The position numbers and the translations under genes are program-made. A stretch of 64,000 nt of DNA, taken from NCBI RefSeq assembly GCF_026625885.1, contig NZ_CP113068.1, positions 4,650,001-4,714,000 on the forward strand. Direction: 5' to 3'. The stretch is from Roseateles sp. SL47 (lineage in GTDB: Bacteria > Pseudomonadota > Gammaproteobacteria > Burkholderiales > Burkholderiaceae_C). Below, one piece after another: positions 17,633-27,725 of the stretch (position 1 is the stretch's first letter; every line of letters begins with the position of its first letter). Below the pieces are notes generated by a model. That model had not been told where the DNA came from and ran no database searches. It was given only the letters and a program-made list of their open reading frames with translations.

Positions 17633-17886
17633 AGGTCGGTCCTCCATTTCCAACTCCGTCCATCCGGCCGTCGTAGAGATCCACTGACGCTCACGCAACG
17701 TCGGGAAACCTGAACGGGCGAAACCCAGCGTCCGTGGCAACCTTCCGCAACGCTGAATGCGATTGGACTCGCGAGGAGGCAACCGGTGAAGCTCCCTGGG
17801 TGATTCCAGCCCCTCTCTCGGAACCAGTTGTGGAGAGAGCGGTCCAAGAGAACCGGCCGAGCGGAACAGGCTCAGGACAAGAGGCC

Positions 17887-18029
17887 GACGGAGAGGGGCG
17901 ACGGAGAGGGGCGACGAAAAGGGGTTGAGGAAAGAGGTATAGAAACGGTGTATAGAAAAAGGGAAAAAGGGGTTGGGGAAAGGAGTTGACGAAAGGAGTG
18001 TAGGAAAGGGTTTGAGGAAAGGGGCTGAG
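17887..18029. repeat. Purine-rich 13-bp tandem repeat, eleven units
   Basis: Eleven consecutive 13-bp units on the + strand, almost entirely A and G. They begin with two identical GACGGAGAGGGGC units and drift toward GAAAGGAGTTGAC and GAAAGGGGCTGAG. Purine strand asymmetry over more than 140 bp is exceptional in this window. It lies about 100 bp beyond the terminator of the tRNA operon. Confidence 0.85.
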
Positions 18030-18134
18030 GAAGAGGCGGGACCAGGACGCAAGGCGAGCAAGAGCCGTCACGAAAATCGGACACGCCACCAGCGAGTCGC
18101 GCACGGTCGCGCAAAGTGGCACAAAACTGGCCGC

Positions 18135-18174
18135 AGAAAAACAAAAACCCCGCCAACTTGCGTTAGCGGGGTTT
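18135..18174 (-). terminator. Terminator of the tRNA operon
   Basis: On the minus strand, arms AAACCCCGC and GCGGGGTTT close a 12-nt loop, followed by TTGTTTTTC. It starts 8 nt after the 3' end of the last tRNA-Asp. Confidence 0.88.
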
Positions 18175-18181
18175 CAAATAT

Positions 18182-18258
18182 TGGCGGAGTGGACGGGGCT
18201 CGAACCCGCGACCCCCGGCGTGACAGGCCGGTATTCTAACCAACTGAACTACCACTCC
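18182..18258 (-). tRNA. tRNA-Asp (GTC), copy 1
   Basis: A full cloverleaf read on the minus strand: acceptor GGAGTGG/CCACTCC, anticodon loop with GTC in CCTGTCACG, T-arm GGTTCGAGCC, and an encoded CCA. It is identical to the copy at 18657-18733 and is the last gene of the tRNA operon. Confidence 0.97.
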
Positions 18259-18381
18259 AGATTCAAGGCCGCTTATGGTGCCGTTCAGCACTGTTCTGTT
18301 GCCTCAATCCTTCGGACAAGTTGCGCCGCGAATGCAAAGACGCTCTGCGTCTTCACTTCACGAGCCAAGCCTTGTCAAACT

Positions 18382-18457
18382 TGGCGTCCCCTAGGGGATT
18401 CGAACCCCTGTTACAACCGTGAAAGGGTCGTGTCCTAGGCCTCTAGACGAAGGGGAC
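18382..18457 (-). tRNA. tRNA-Glu (TTC), copy 1
   Basis: Acceptor GTCCCCT/AGGGGAC, anticodon TTC in CCTTTCACG, T-arm GGTTCGAATCC, encoded CCA. It is identical to the copy at 18949-19024. gltX, which charges this tRNA, lies 1.1 kb upstream on the same strand. Confidence 0.97.
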
Positions 18458-18504
18458 TTAACTCTTTCTGTGCTACCGCTCTCGCGTCAGCCACCAAGAA
18501 AACT

Positions 18505-18580
<76 letters not shown>

Positions 18581-18656
18581 AAATGCTTTCTCACAGTGCT
18601 TGCGCCCTGCTTCGCATCCGTGGACCAACTCGAGCCCAGTAGCAAAGATCAATTGT

Positions 18657-18733
18657 TGGCGGAGTGGACGGGGCTCGAACCCGCGACCCCCGGCGTGACA
18701 GGCCGGTATTCTAACCAACTGAACTACCACTCC
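18657..18733 (-). tRNA. tRNA-Asp (GTC), copy 2
   Basis: The same sequence as copy 1 including the encoded CCA. It is separated by 76 nt from tRNA-Ala copy 1 downstream and by a 215-nt AT-rich spacer from tRNA-Glu copy 2 upstream. Confidence 0.97.
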
Positions 18734-18948
18734 AGATACGCCGATGATTTGTTTGCACTCATCATCATTGCATCAATTACTTCATACTACTTTCGCGGTA
18801 CTTCGTAATATCTCTTCAACTCACTGCATTGCAATCGCACTGCAGTCAATTTCGACGTTTTCGTTACTATACCAGAGTTTTTGTTTGATTCTTTCGAACT
18901 ATCGAATTCATCAGCAAATTCTTTGGTCAATAACCAAGCACATCAACT

Positions 18949-19024
18949 TGGCGTCCCCTAGGGGATTCGAACCCCTGTTACAACCGTGAAAGGGTCGTGT
19001 CCTAGGCCTCTAGACGAAGGGGAC
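18949..19024 (-). tRNA. tRNA-Glu (TTC), copy 2
   Basis: The same sequence as copy 1 (anticodon TTC, encoded CCA). It lies 38 nt downstream of tRNA-Ala copy 2. Confidence 0.97.
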
Positions 19025-19062
19025 TAAACCTTCTTCTCTTGAACCGCGCGCCACCTAGAATT

Positions 19063-19138
<76 letters not shown>

Positions 19139-19520
19139 TTTTGAGAACCTGAAGCACCAACAAACTGATGCTTCAAACTCCTAAACTCGGGCAACTCCAT
19201 CAGAAACTTGATAATGGCGCCTCATGAAGACGCCACCGTATCGGGCCTAGATTCTATACTGAATTTTGCACTGCTTTTGAAAGCAGCATTCAGTTTTGAA
19301 TCTCGCATCCGGGCTCATCCGGGCTACTTGTTTGTTGCTTGGCCTGCTTGGTTTTTGGCTTGTTTGACTGTTAGTAAAGTACTAGCTTGGCTAGACACTG
19401 AACTACCACTCAACACAACCGCTTTCCAAACATCCCCTCAACATACCCCGAACACATCAATCAGTTGTTTCTGATTTCGTTTCGCGCTGTTCAAGCGAGA
19501 ACGAGAGTATAGAACGAGTT
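19139..19520. other. gltX-tRNA intergenic region
   Basis: A 382-nt gap of lower GC than the surrounding genes, holding the tRNA promoter candidate at 19253-19281. An inverted pair CTGCTTT/AAAGCAG (19271-19284) overlaps its -35. An 88-codon rightward frame here has no Shine-Dalgarno or recognisable features and is not called. Confidence 0.5.
19253..19281 (-). promoter_or_regulatory. Candidate promoter of the tRNA operon
   Basis: On the minus strand, -35 TTCAAA (19281-19276) and -10 TATAGA (19258-19253) are spaced 17 bp. The GC-rich stretch TAGGCCCG follows the -10, resembling the discriminator of stringently controlled stable-RNA promoters. Confidence 0.55.
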
Positions 19521-20948
19521 TTAAACGGAACGCAAGCGGTTCACCAAAATTTCTTTGTTGAAGAGTTCCAACACCGCATCGACTGACGGCGTCTGTGCAC
19601 GACCGCACGCCAGTACACGCACTGGAATGGCCAGCTGCGGCATCTTCACGCCATGCGCCGTAATGGTTTCCTTGATGGCTGCGCTGATGGCGGCCTTGGT
19701 CCAATCCGCCTCCCCCAGCGCGTCCAGCTTGTCCGCCAGCGTGTGAATGGCGGGTTTGATCGCATCAGTGAGATGCGCGGCCTTGTCTTCTTCCGAAGGG
19801 GTCACCGGGGCCACATACATGGCCAACCAATCGGCCAGCGCCACGGTGGTGCTGCAACGGTCCTTGAACAGCGCGCACATGGCCGTCAGGCGGTCCGGCG
19901 CGGGCAAACCGCGCTTGGCCAGTTGGGCCGTCACCAGTTCGGCCAGACGAGCGTCATCGGCCTGCTTGATGTAATGGGCATTCACCCATTCCAGCTTGGC
20001 CGGGTCCCACTGGGCCGGGCTCTTGGAGATGTGCGTGCCGTCAAACCACTGCACCAGCTGGTCGCGGCTGAAGAGTTCGTCGTCGCCGTGGCTCCAGCCC
20101 AGGCGGGCCAGATAGTTCAGCATCGCTTCCGGCAGATAGCCATTTTCTTCATAGGCGGTGACGCTCACCGCGCCACGGCGCTTGGACAGCTTCAGGCCGT
20201 CATCACCCAGAATCACCGGGATGTGCCCGAATTGAGGCAGCGGCGCCCCCAGCGCGCGGAAGATGTTGATCTGCCACGGGGTGTTGTTGATGTGCTCATC
20301 ACCACGGAAGACATGGGTGATCTTCATGTCCCAGTCGTCCACCACCACCGCAAAGTTGTAGGTGGGCACACCCAGGGCACCGGCACCCGCCTCTTCACCG
20401 GCCGGACGCATGATGATGAGGTCATCGATCTCGCGGTTGTTGATGGTGATCGGGCCCTTGACCAGGTCGTCCCAGGTCACATCACCGTCCAGCGGATTCT
20501 TGAAGCGCACCACCGGCTTCACACCGGCGGGCACTGCGGGCAAGGTCTTGCCCGGCTCCGGACGCCAACGGCCGTCGTAGCGAGTCTTTTCGCCACGGGC
20601 CTTCTGCGCTTCGCGCATCTCGTTCAGCTCCTCCGGCGTGCAGTAGCAGTAATACGCCGTACCCGCCTCCATCATCTGCTGCACCACCGCGTGGTAGCGC
20701 TCCAGGCGCTGCATTTGATAGATGGGGCCTTCGTCATAGCCCAGGCCCAGCCACTGCATCGAGGCCAGGATCTGCTCCACCGAGTCCTGCGTGGAACGGG
20801 CCACATCGGTGTCCTCGATGCGCAGCACAAACTGACCACCGTGATGGCGGGCATAGGCCCAGGAGAACAAGGCGGTCCGGGCAGTGCCCAGATGCAGGAA
20901 GCCCGTCGGCGACGGCGCGATGCGGGTGCGGATCACAGTGGATGTCAT
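19521..20948 (-). CDS. gltX: Glutamyl-tRNA synthetase
   Basis: GltX charges tRNA-Glu with glutamate. The 475-residue class I synthetase has [18 protein letters not shown] with the HIGH-type motif HLGT at residues 19-22, and the KLSKRRG loop near residue 254. The [12 protein letters not shown] segment and the C-terminal helical anticodon-binding domain are complete. Its ATG overlaps the metZ stop by 4 nt (ATGA), so it is the 3' member of purF-metZ-gltX. The six-gene tRNA operon, including two tRNA-Glu genes, lies directly downstream on the same strand with its own promoter. Confidence 0.97.
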   Translation of the reverse strand: MTSTVIRTRIAPSPTGFLHLGTARTALFSWAYARHHGGQFVLRIEDTDVARSTQDSVEQILASMQWLGLGYDEGPIYQMQRLERYHAVVQQMMEAGTAYYCYCTPEELNEMREAQKARGEKTRYDGRWRPEPGKTLPAVPAGVKPVVRFKNPLDGDVTWDDLVKGPITINNREIDDLIIMRPAGEEAGAGALGVPTYNFAVVVDDWDMKITHVFRGDEHINNTPWQINIFRALGAPLPQFGHIPVILGDDGLKLSKRRGAVSVTAYEENGYLPEAMLNYLARLGWSHGDDELFSRDQLVQWFDGTHISKSPAQWDPAKLEWVNAHYIKQADDARLAELVTAQLAKRGLPAPDRLTAMCALFKDRCSTTVALADWLAMYVAPVTPSEEDKAAHLTDAIKPAIHTLADKLDALGEADWTKAAISAAIKETITAHGVKMPQLAIPVRVLACGRAQTPSVDAVLELFNKEILVNRLRSV

Positions 20949-22198
20949 AGGGAATTCAGGCCTCGTGCCAGATCGGCCTTCAGGTCTTCAATGTCTTCCA
21001 GGCCGACCGCCACGCGGATCAGGCCTTGGGTAATGCCCGCCGACTGGCGCTGTCCCTCGGTGAGGCGACCATGCGAGGTGCTGGCGGGATGGGTGATGGT
21101 GGTTTTGGTGTCGCCCAAGTTGGCGGTGATGGAGCAGATGCGCGTGTGGTCAATGACGTGGAAGGCGGCCGCGCGGCCGCCGTCGTCGGCGCCCGGCTGG
21201 CTGCGCACCACAAACGACACCACTGCCCCGCCCTGCCCGCCTTGCTGGCGCATGGCCAGTTCATGCTGCGGATGGGACTTGAGCCCGGGGTAATACACCC
21301 GTTCCACACCCGGATGCGCCTCCAGCCAGCTGGCCAGTTGGGCCGCGCTGTCCGTCTGGGCCTTCATGCGGATGCCCAGGGTCTCCATGCCCTTCAGCAC
21401 CACCCAGGCGTTGAACGGCGACAGGGACATGCCCACGCTGCGCATGACCGGTGTGAACACGTTGTCGATGTAATGCGCACTGGCGCAGATGGCGCCGGCA
21501 ATCACCCGCCCCTGACCGTCCAGATATTTGGTGCCGGAATGGATGATGAAGTCCGCGCCCAGCCGCGCCGGTTGTTGCAGCGCGGGGGAAGCAAAGCAGT
21601 TGTCCACGGCCAGCAAGGCGCCATGGCCGTGCGCCAGTTCCGCCAGTGCCGCCACATCGCAGACTTCAGTCAGCGGATTGGTGGGCGTTTCAGCAAACAA
21701 CAGCTGGGTGTTGGGTTGCAACGCGGCCTTCCATTCGGCGAGGTCGGTCTGCGACACAAAACTCACCTGCACCCCGAACTTGCCGAACTCACCCTGCAGC
21801 AGCTTGATGGTCGAGCCAAACACCGAGCGGGAACACACCACGTGGTCCCCGGCCTTGAGCAAGCCCATCACCAGCAGCATGATGGCCGCCATGCCCGACG
21901 CGGTGCCGATGCAGGCTTCCGTGCCCTCCAGCGCCGCCAGGCGGCGCTCCATCATCATGACGGTGGGATTGGAGAAGCGGCTGTAGACAAATGCCTCTTC
22001 CTCGTTGGCAAAACGACGGGCCGCCGTGGCGGCATCCGGATGCACAAACGAGCTGGTCAGGAACAAGGCTTCGGAGTTTTCACCCCAGGGCGTGGGTGGC
22101 AGGCCCTCGCGCACGGCCAGCGTGGCCAGCCGGGCATCTTCGGGCAGCGCCACGCGGGGGATGCCGCCCTTCTTCTGGTCCTTGGCTTCGCCGCTCAC
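20945..22198 (-). CDS. metZ: O-succinylhomoserine sulfhydrylase MetZ
   Basis: MetZ makes homocysteine from O-succinylhomoserine and sulfide with PLP. The 417-residue protein is a Cys/Met-metabolism fold-type I enzyme: [23 protein letters not shown], the PLP pocket ATASGMAA-like stretch GTASGMAAI, and the PLP lysine in [12 protein letters not shown]. The start is a GTG inside the purF stop (GTGA overlap). The metZ-downstream-of-purF arrangement is the one known from pseudomonads and beta-proteobacteria, which is why I prefer MetZ over MetB/MetC or MetY. Confidence 0.93.
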   Translation of the reverse strand: MSGEAKDQKKGGIPRVALPEDARLATLAVREGLPPTPWGENSEALFLTSSFVHPDAATAARRFANEEEAFVYSRFSNPTVMMMERRLAALEGTEACIGTASGMAAIMLLVMGLLKAGDHVVCSRSVFGSTIKLLQGEFGKFGVQVSFVSQTDLAEWKAALQPNTQLLFAETPTNPLTEVCDVAALAELAHGHGALLAVDNCFASPALQQPARLGADFIIHSGTKYLDGQGRVIAGAICASAHYIDNVFTPVMRSVGMSLSPFNAWVVLKGMETLGIRMKAQTDSAAQLASWLEAHPGVERVYYPGLKSHPQHELAMRQQGGQGGAVVSFVVRSQPGADDGGRAAAFHVIDHTRICSITANLGDTKTTITHPASTSHGRLTEGQRQSAGITQGLIRVAVGLEDIEDLKADLARGLNSL

Positions 22199-23706
22199 TG
22201 ATCGCCCCCGCTTTGCAGCGCCAGACGGCTGCGGGCCGGCAGGTCATCTTCCTCGGCCTGCGACTTGCGCTGCGCCTGCATGGTGGCGAAGTCCTCCGCC
22301 GACACATCGCCGGTGATGTAGCGGCCGTCGAAGCAGGATGCCTCAAAGCCCTGCAGGCCCGGGCGCAGTTGCGCCACCACCCGCTTCATCGCGTCCACAT
22401 CCTGATAGATCAGAGCATCAGCCCCGATGAACTGGCGAATCTCCTCGATCGAACGGCCATGGGCAATCAGCTCTTCCTTGGTCGGCATGTCAATGCCATA
22501 CACATTGGGGAAGCGCACCGGCGGCGCAGCCGAAGCCAGGTAGACCTTGCGGGCACCGGCCTCGCGGGCCATCTGGACAATTTCCTTGGAGGTCGTGCCC
22601 CGCACGATGGAGTCATCCACCAACAGCACATTGCGGCCCTTGAATTCCAGGCCGATGGCGTTGAGCTTCTGGCGCACCGACTTCTTGCGGGTGGACTGCC
22701 CCGGCATGATGAAGGTCCGGCCCACATAGCGGTTCTTGACGAAGCCTTCACGATAGGGCTTGCCGATGCGGTGGGCCAGCTGCATGGCCGAAGGTCGGCT
22801 GGATTCCGGAATCGGGATCACCACATCGATTTCGGTCGGCGGGATGGTGGAGATCAGGCGCTGGGCCAGGGTCTCACCCATGTTCAGGCGGGCCTGGTAC
22901 ACCGAAATGCCGTCCATGACCGAGTCGGGACGTGCGAGATACACGAACTCGAACATGCAAGGGTTGAGCGTCGGGTTCTCGGCGCACTGCTGCGTGTGGA
23001 TGGTGCCGTGGGTGTCGATGAACAGCGCTTCGCCGGGGGCGACATCGCGGGTCAGCTGATGGCCGGTGCCTTCCAGTGCCACGCTTTCGCTGGACACCAT
23101 CACTTCGCCGTCGGCCGACTGGCCAAAACACAGCGGACGAATGCCGTAGGGGTCCCGGAAGGCCAGCAGGCCGTGGCCGGCGATCAGTGCGATCACGGCG
23201 TACGAGCCCTTGATGCGCTTGTGAACCGCGCTCACCGCCTTGAACACCGAGTCCGGTGTCAGCGGCAGTTCGCGGCCCGCCATCTCCAGCTCATGGGCCA
23301 GCACGTTGATCAACACCTCGGTATCACTCTCGGTGTTGATGTGGCGGCGGTCCACCTCAAAGAGTTGGTCCTTCAACGCATGGGCATTGGTCAGGTTGCC
23401 GTTGTGTACCAGCACGATGCCGTAGGGCGCATTGACGTAGAAGGGTTGGGCCTCTTCTTCGCTGTAGGCATTGCCGGCCGTGGGGTAACGAACCTGCCCC
23501 AGCCCCACATTGCCCGGCAGCCCGCGCATGTTGCGGGTGCGGAACACGTCCCGCACCATGCCGCGCGCCTTGTGCATGAAGCACTTCTTGCCCTGCATGG
23601 TGACGATGCCGGCCGCATCCTGCCCACGGTGCTGCAACAGCAGCAGCGCGTCATAAATGAGCTGGTTGACCGGCGCCTTGGAAATCACACCGACGATGCC
23701 ACACAT
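22195..23706 (-). CDS. purF: Amidophosphoribosyltransferase PurF
   Basis: PurF makes 5-phosphoribosylamine from PRPP and glutamine, the committed step of purine synthesis. The N-terminal Ntn glutaminase nucleophile is the Cys2 of MCGIVGV. The phosphoribosyltransferase half has the PRPP loop [17 protein letters not shown]. The length of 503 residues is normal. It follows cvpA after 51 nt, the classic cvpA-purF pairing. Confidence 0.97.
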   Translation of the reverse strand: MCGIVGVISKAPVNQLIYDALLLLQHRGQDAAGIVTMQGKKCFMHKARGMVRDVFRTRNMRGLPGNVGLGQVRYPTAGNAYSEEEAQPFYVNAPYGIVLVHNGNLTNAHALKDQLFEVDRRHINTESDTEVLINVLAHELEMAGRELPLTPDSVFKAVSAVHKRIKGSYAVIALIAGHGLLAFRDPYGIRPLCFGQSADGEVMVSSESVALEGTGHQLTRDVAPGEALFIDTHGTIHTQQCAENPTLNPCMFEFVYLARPDSVMDGISVYQARLNMGETLAQRLISTIPPTEIDVVIPIPESSRPSAMQLAHRIGKPYREGFVKNRYVGRTFIMPGQSTRKKSVRQKLNAIGLEFKGRNVLLVDDSIVRGTTSKEIVQMAREAGARKVYLASAAPPVRFPNVYGIDMPTKEELIAHGRSIEEIRQFIGADALIYQDVDAMKRVVAQLRPGLQGFEASCFDGRYITGDVSAEDFATMQAQRKSQAEEDDLPARSRLALQSGGDQ

Positions 23707-23757
23707 GCCTGATCCTTCAAATCACAGAGAACAATGGGGCCTGACCACTTGTGATGG

Positions 23758-24255
23758 TCAGGCCGGAATGGGAATGTAGTCATGCAGGGCCTGCGGCAAC
23801 AGTGGCCGGACCTGCATCAAAGTGCCTTGCAGCCAGGGCGCAAGGCGGGATTCTGTCCAGGCCGGCGACCGAGCTGCCGGCGTCATACCCACGATGACGG
23901 CCACCAGCAGCCCCAGCAGCAGGCCTCGCACCACACCGAAGGCCGCGCCCCCGAGACGGTCCACGATGCTCAGCGGCGTGGCCTGGATGATGGCCCGCAC
24001 CAGCTTGGCCCCCAGCCCCCACACCAGCAGCACCAGCAAAAACGCCAGCACCAGGCCCAACGCATGCAGCAAGGCCGGGGTCCATTTGTCCTGCGGCAGC
24101 AGATGCTCGATCCACGGCGCCACAAACGGGGCCGCCAGCCAGGCCACCAGCCAGCCCACGATGGTCATCACCTCAAACACCAGGCCGCGCCACACGCCCA
24201 ACAGCACAGAGATGACCAGCATGGTCAGCAGTGCGAGGTCAACCCAGCCTGTCAT
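23758..24255 (-). CDS. cvpA: CvpA family inner-membrane protein
   Basis: This 165-residue protein has four predicted membrane segments (about residues 5-25, 28-48, 62-85 and 103-125) and the family start MTGWVDLALLTMLVISVLLG with the RGLVFEV motif. CvpA is needed for colicin V production in E. coli and has been linked to envelope stress; its biochemical activity is unknown. It starts 5 nt after the SPOR-protein gene and precedes purF, so the three are probably cotranscribed. Confidence 0.93.
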   Translation of the reverse strand: MTGWVDLALLTMLVISVLLGVWRGLVFEVMTIVGWLVAWLAAPFVAPWIEHLLPQDKWTPALLHALGLVLAFLLVLLVWGLGAKLVRAIIQATPLSIVDRLGGAAFGVVRGLLLGLLVAVIVGMTPAARSPAWTESRLAPWLQGTLMQVRPLLPQALHDYIPIPA

Positions 24256-24260
24256 CTTGA

Positions 24261-25241
24261 TCAGAGCGTCAGCACGGCCGAGCTGAGGCCACCACCACGA
24301 ACCTTGGCCGCGACCTTGTCCGCCTCATCGCGGGTGCCGAAGGGGCCCACCCGTACGCGGATGCGTTTGCCGTCCGGCGTTTCCACCGCCTGCGTATAGG
24401 TCTTCAGCCCCATGCGCTCGACCTTGGCGCGTGCGTCCTGGGCCGCCTTGGCATCGGCATATGCGCCGACTTGCACGATGAAGCGGGCACCGCTGGTGGC
24501 GGCGTCGGCAGCCTTGCGGTCATTGTTGCGCTCGTTGGCATGGCCTTCCAGCAGCGCCTGCACACGCGCCGATTCATTGCCGGTGGCGGGGCGGCGGTCG
24601 GCTTTGGCGTCCGGCTTGGGTTCCACGCGGGTGTCCGGCTTCGCAGCCACCTTGGTGTCGGCCGGTCGCGTGTCCGAAGGCTTGGGGCGGGGGTCCGCAT
24701 GTGCCGGCTCGGCGATGCGCGCCCTGGCATCGGGTTTGACGTCGGTCCGGGCGGCCGGGTCGGGGGACCCCTCACGTGTCACTTCACGTGTCACTTCACG
24801 TGTTGCCTCACGTGTCACTTCACGCGGTACGTCCCGAGTGGTGTCCCGTGTCTCCGGGGGCGGCACCGCACGGTCGGCTGCTGCCTGTTCGGCGGTCTCG
24901 GTGATGATGGCGGCGCGGCCCGCTTCCTTGGGGTCCACGGTGTCGTCGGTCCGGGCCACCTTGGGCGCCGGCACGTTCAGCGGTGCGGCACCATCTTTTT
25001 TCGGGATGTCGATCGGCAGGTCGACCGGAATGGGGCGAGGCTGCGTCTCGAACAGCAGCGGGAACACAATCACCGCCACCCCCACCAGCACGGCTGCGCC
25101 AATGAGGCGACGGCGAGCCCGCAGACGCAGTTGCTGCACATCATCGACCGCATCGACCGAGGCACGGGTGTTCTTGGCTGGTTTGGCCGCCTTACCGCCG
25201 TCTTCAGCTTCACCGCGCTTCAGGAAGGACAACAGACCCAT
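24261..25241 (-). CDS. dedD: SPOR-domain cell-division protein, DedD-like
   Basis: DedD-type proteins are anchored in the inner membrane and bind denuded peptidoglycan at the septum through a C-terminal SPOR domain. Here a short cytoplasmic part is followed by one membrane segment (RRLIGAAVLVGVAVIVFPLL, about residues 44-63), then the conserved IPVDLPIDIPKKD stretch. A long low-complexity periplasmic linker follows, and a SPOR domain of about 75 residues (ARFIVQVGAYADAKAAQDAR ... VRVGPFGTRDEADKVAAKV). The linker contains a run of REVT/REAT tetrapeptides from a 12-bp tandem repeat at about 24773-24832. It sits between folC and cvpA as in related genomes. Confidence 0.9.
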   Translation of the reverse strand: MGLLSFLKRGEAEDGGKAAKPAKNTRASVDAVDDVQQLRLRARRRLIGAAVLVGVAVIVFPLLFETQPRPIPVDLPIDIPKKDGAAPLNVPAPKVARTDDTVDPKEAGRAAIITETAEQAAADRAVPPPETRDTTRDVPREVTREATREVTREVTREGSPDPAARTDVKPDARARIAEPAHADPRPKPSDTRPADTKVAAKPDTRVEPKPDAKADRRPATGNESARVQALLEGHANERNNDRKAADAATSGARFIVQVGAYADAKAAQDARAKVERMGLKTYTQAVETPDGKRIRVRVGPFGTRDEADKVAAKVRGGGLSSAVLTL

Positions 25242-25288
25242 GGAGCTTCAATGCCTATGCTGGCGTTAAGGACGGACCGACGTTTGAG

Positions 25289-26644
25289 TCAAGGCGCATG
25301 CTCATCCTCAGGCTGCACGCCAGCGCCCAGGCGCGGCAGCCCATGCTTGAGCACACCCCCAACGGTGTAGAAAGAACCAAAGACCAAAATTCTATCAGCG
25401 GGGTCTGCGCCAGCCGCGGCCGCCGCCAGTGCCGCTGCGGGATCTTCATGCAGGCTGACACCCACGCCTGCCGGGGCTTTGAGCAGCCCTTGCGTCCGCG
25501 CCTCCTCAAATCGCTGGGTCAACGCCTGGGCGGTCGCCGCACGAGGCAGCGGCAGATCACAGAAATGCCAATGGTCGATCAGCGGGGCAATGCGCGAGAG
25601 GATGTTGGCCAGGTCCTTGTCCGCCATGGCGCCAAAGACGGCGCGGGTGCGGGGGTAGAAGCCCATCTGGTCCAGGTTCTGCGCCAGCGCGGCCACCGCA
25701 TGCGGGTTGTGCGCCACGTCCAGCACCAGCATCGGGGAGCCAGGCACGACCTGGAACCGACCCGGCAACTCCACCAGGGCCAGCCCGGCCCGCACCGCCT
25801 GGGCGCTGATCGGAAGACGCTCATACAGCGCTTCAAACACGGCCAGCACACCCGCCGCATTCAGCAACTGGTTCACGCCGCGCAGCGCGGGGTAGGACAT
25901 GCCGCTGTAGCGACGGTTCCGCCCTGCCCACTGCCACTGCTGCCGGTCACCGCTGTACGTGAAATCGCGGCCCAATTGCCGCAGATCGGCGCCGATCGCC
26001 TCCGCATGAGCGGCGATGCTGGCGGGAGGCATGGGGTCGGACACCACCACCGGCTTGCCCGGCCGCATGATGTGGGCCTTCTCCCGGCCCACCGATTCGC
26101 GGTCCGGGCCGAGGTATTCGGTGTGATCCAGGTCGATGCTGGTGATGACGCTGCAGTCCGCATCGATCACATTGACCGCATCCAGCCGCCCGCCCAGGCC
26201 CACTTCCAGAATGACCAGATCCAGCGGCTCGGCCGCCAGACGATGCAGGATGGCCAAGGTGGTGAACTCGAAATAGGTCAGGGCCAGATCGCCCCGCGCG
26301 GCTTCCACCGCTTCAAAATGCTTCACCAGCGACGCCGCGTCCACCGGCCGCCCGTCCACACGGCAGCGTTCCTGGAAATGCACCAGATGCGGCTTGATGT
26401 AGAGGCCCACGCGGTAACCCGCCTGCAGCGCCACGCTTTCCAGCATCGCGCAGGTGGACCCTTTGCCGTTGGTGCCGGCCACCATCACCACCGGAGTGTC
26501 ACCAAAGCCCAGCCCCAGGGCGTCCCGCACCTGGGACACCCGGGCCAGGGTCATGTCGATGTCCTTGGGATGCAGCCGTTCACAGTGGGCCAGCCACTGC
26601 TCCAGCGCCTGCTGGGGATCTGCCGAAAAGCCAGAAGTTGTCAT
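25289..26644 (-). CDS. folC: Bifunctional folylpolyglutamate synthase / dihydrofolate synthase
   Basis: FolC adds glutamate to dihydropteroate and then to folates. The 451-residue Mur-ligase-fold protein has the P-loop VAGTNGKGSTCAM, the DHTEYLGPDRESVGREKA motif with the metal-binding region, and the C-terminal domain stretch LVLDVAHNPHAV. The ATG at 26644 (MTTSGFSADPQQ) is chosen over an earlier frame opening because typical FolC sequences begin shortly before LEQWL. It lies between accD (upstream, 169 nt) and dedD (47 nt). Confidence 0.95.
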   Translation of the reverse strand: MTTSGFSADPQQALEQWLAHCERLHPKDIDMTLARVSQVRDALGLGFGDTPVVMVAGTNGKGSTCAMLESVALQAGYRVGLYIKPHLVHFQERCRVDGRPVDAASLVKHFEAVEAARGDLALTYFEFTTLAILHRLAAEPLDLVILEVGLGGRLDAVNVIDADCSVITSIDLDHTEYLGPDRESVGREKAHIMRPGKPVVVSDPMPPASIAAHAEAIGADLRQLGRDFTYSGDRQQWQWAGRNRRYSGMSYPALRGVNQLLNAAGVLAVFEALYERLPISAQAVRAGLALVELPGRFQVVPGSPMLVLDVAHNPHAVAALAQNLDQMGFYPRTRAVFGAMADKDLANILSRIAPLIDHWHFCDLPLPRAATAQALTQRFEEARTQGLLKAPAGVGVSLHEDPAAALAAAAAGADPADRILVFGSFYTVGGVLKHGLPRLGAGVQPEDEHAP

Positions 26645-26708
26645 GCGAATCAAGGCCCAAAACAAACACGGCCAGACCGCTTCCGGCCTGGCCATTCACC
26701 TGTCCACG

Positions 26709-26729
26709 CGCCCGGGAGGGTCCCGGGCG
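26709..26729. repeat. Perfect GC hairpin in the accD-folC gap
   Basis: Arms CGCCCGGGA and TCCCGGGCG with loop GGG (9-bp perfect stem). There is no T-run in either direction, so it is a structure in the transcript between accD and folC rather than a clear terminator. Confidence 0.5.
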
Positions 26730-26813
26730 GACACCACATCTCTTTGGCGACTGACTGCTGCGCCGGGTGATCGTCACCGACCCCCGCAGCGCAGCCGCGC
26801 CGCCGCCCGTTGA

Positions 26814-27686
26814 TCAGGCGACCGCGTCCGCGCTCTGGCGCTGCAGCATCGCCAGACTACGGGCGATGGTGTCGCGCAGCTTGCGGCGGTCGACGATCAT
26901 GTCCACAGCGCCCTTTTCGAGCAGGAACTCGGCGCGCTGGAAGCCCGGTGGGAGCTTTTCACGCACGGTGTTCTCGATCACGCGCGGGCCGGCAAAGCCG
27001 ATCAGGGCCTTGGGTTCGGCGATGACGATGTCACCCACAAACGCGAAGCTGGCCGACACACCGCCCATGGTGGGGTCGGTCAACACACTGATGTAGGGGA
27101 GCTTGGCCTTGGCCAGACGCGTGAGGGCCGCATTGGACTTGGCCATCTGCATCAGCGAGAGCAGACCTTCCTGCATGCGGGCGCCACCGGTGGCGGTAAA
27201 GCAGATGAACGGGGTCTTCTGCTCGATGGCGGTTTCCACGCCCCGTGCAAAACGTTCCCCCACCACCGAACCCATGGAGCCGCCCATGAAGTCGAACTCG
27301 AAACAAGCGGCCACGACAGGGACGCTCATCACGGCACCACCCATGACCACCAGCGCATCGGTTTCGCCGGTCGATTCCAGGGCTTCCTTGAGCCGGTCCG
27401 GATACTTCTTGCTGTCCTTGAACTTCAAGGCGTCCACCGGCAGGACTTCCTGGCCGACTTCATAACGGCCTTCGCCGTCCAGGAAGGCGTCCAGGCGCGC
27501 ACGCGCCCCGATGCGGTGGTGGTGCGAGCACTTGGGGCAGACATTGACGTTTTGCTCCAGGTCCGTCTTGTACAGAACGGTTTCGCAGGACGGGCACTTG
27601 ATCCACAGGCCTTCCGGCACCGTACGGCGCTGGTCCGGATCGGTCTGTTGAATCTTGGGCGGTAGCAGTTTCTCAAGCCAACTCAT
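26814..27686 (-). CDS. accD: Acetyl-CoA carboxylase carboxyltransferase subunit beta
   Basis: AccD with AccA forms the carboxyltransferase that makes malonyl-CoA. The 290-residue protein starts [13 protein letters not shown] and has the four-Cys zinc ribbon ([12 protein letters not shown] ... NVCPKCSHH, about residues 34-57). The crotonase-like core includes [14 protein letters not shown] and [23 protein letters not shown] lies 6 nt before the ATG. It follows trpA by 39 nt on the same strand, the usual trpFBA-accD-folC order. Confidence 0.97.
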   Translation of the reverse strand: MSWLEKLLPPKIQQTDPDQRRTVPEGLWIKCPSCETVLYKTDLEQNVNVCPKCSHHHRIGARARLDAFLDGEGRYEVGQEVLPVDALKFKDSKKYPDRLKEALESTGETDALVVMGGAVMSVPVVAACFEFDFMGGSMGSVVGERFARGVETAIEQKTPFICFTATGGARMQEGLLSLMQMAKSNAALTRLAKAKLPYISVLTDPTMGGVSASFAFVGDIVIAEPKALIGFAGPRVIENTVREKLPPGFQRAEFLLEKGAVDMIVDRRKLRDTIARSLAMLQRQSADAVA

Positions 27687-27725
27687 GGCGGGCTCCTTGG
27701 TGGACGCCAGGCAACCGATCAGGGA

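Larger units (their letters stand above)
16874..18134. other. Gene-free region between lexA and the tRNA cluster
   Basis: About 1.26 kb without a convincing gene on either strand. It contains a 15-bp tandem repeat, a strong hairpin terminator, a 13-bp pyrimidine-biased repeat and a second, purine-rich 13-bp repeat, each listed separately. Short open frames here have repeat-driven composition, no Shine-Dalgarno and no recognisable domain. The parts 17231-17580 and 17633-17886 show nothing I can name. Confidence 0.6.

Noticed and set aside
16949..18029. CRISPR array or minor mobile element in the repeat-rich gap
   Set aside because: The repeats are contiguous tandem units of 13 or 15 bp without unique spacers, and no cas or transposase gene is present.
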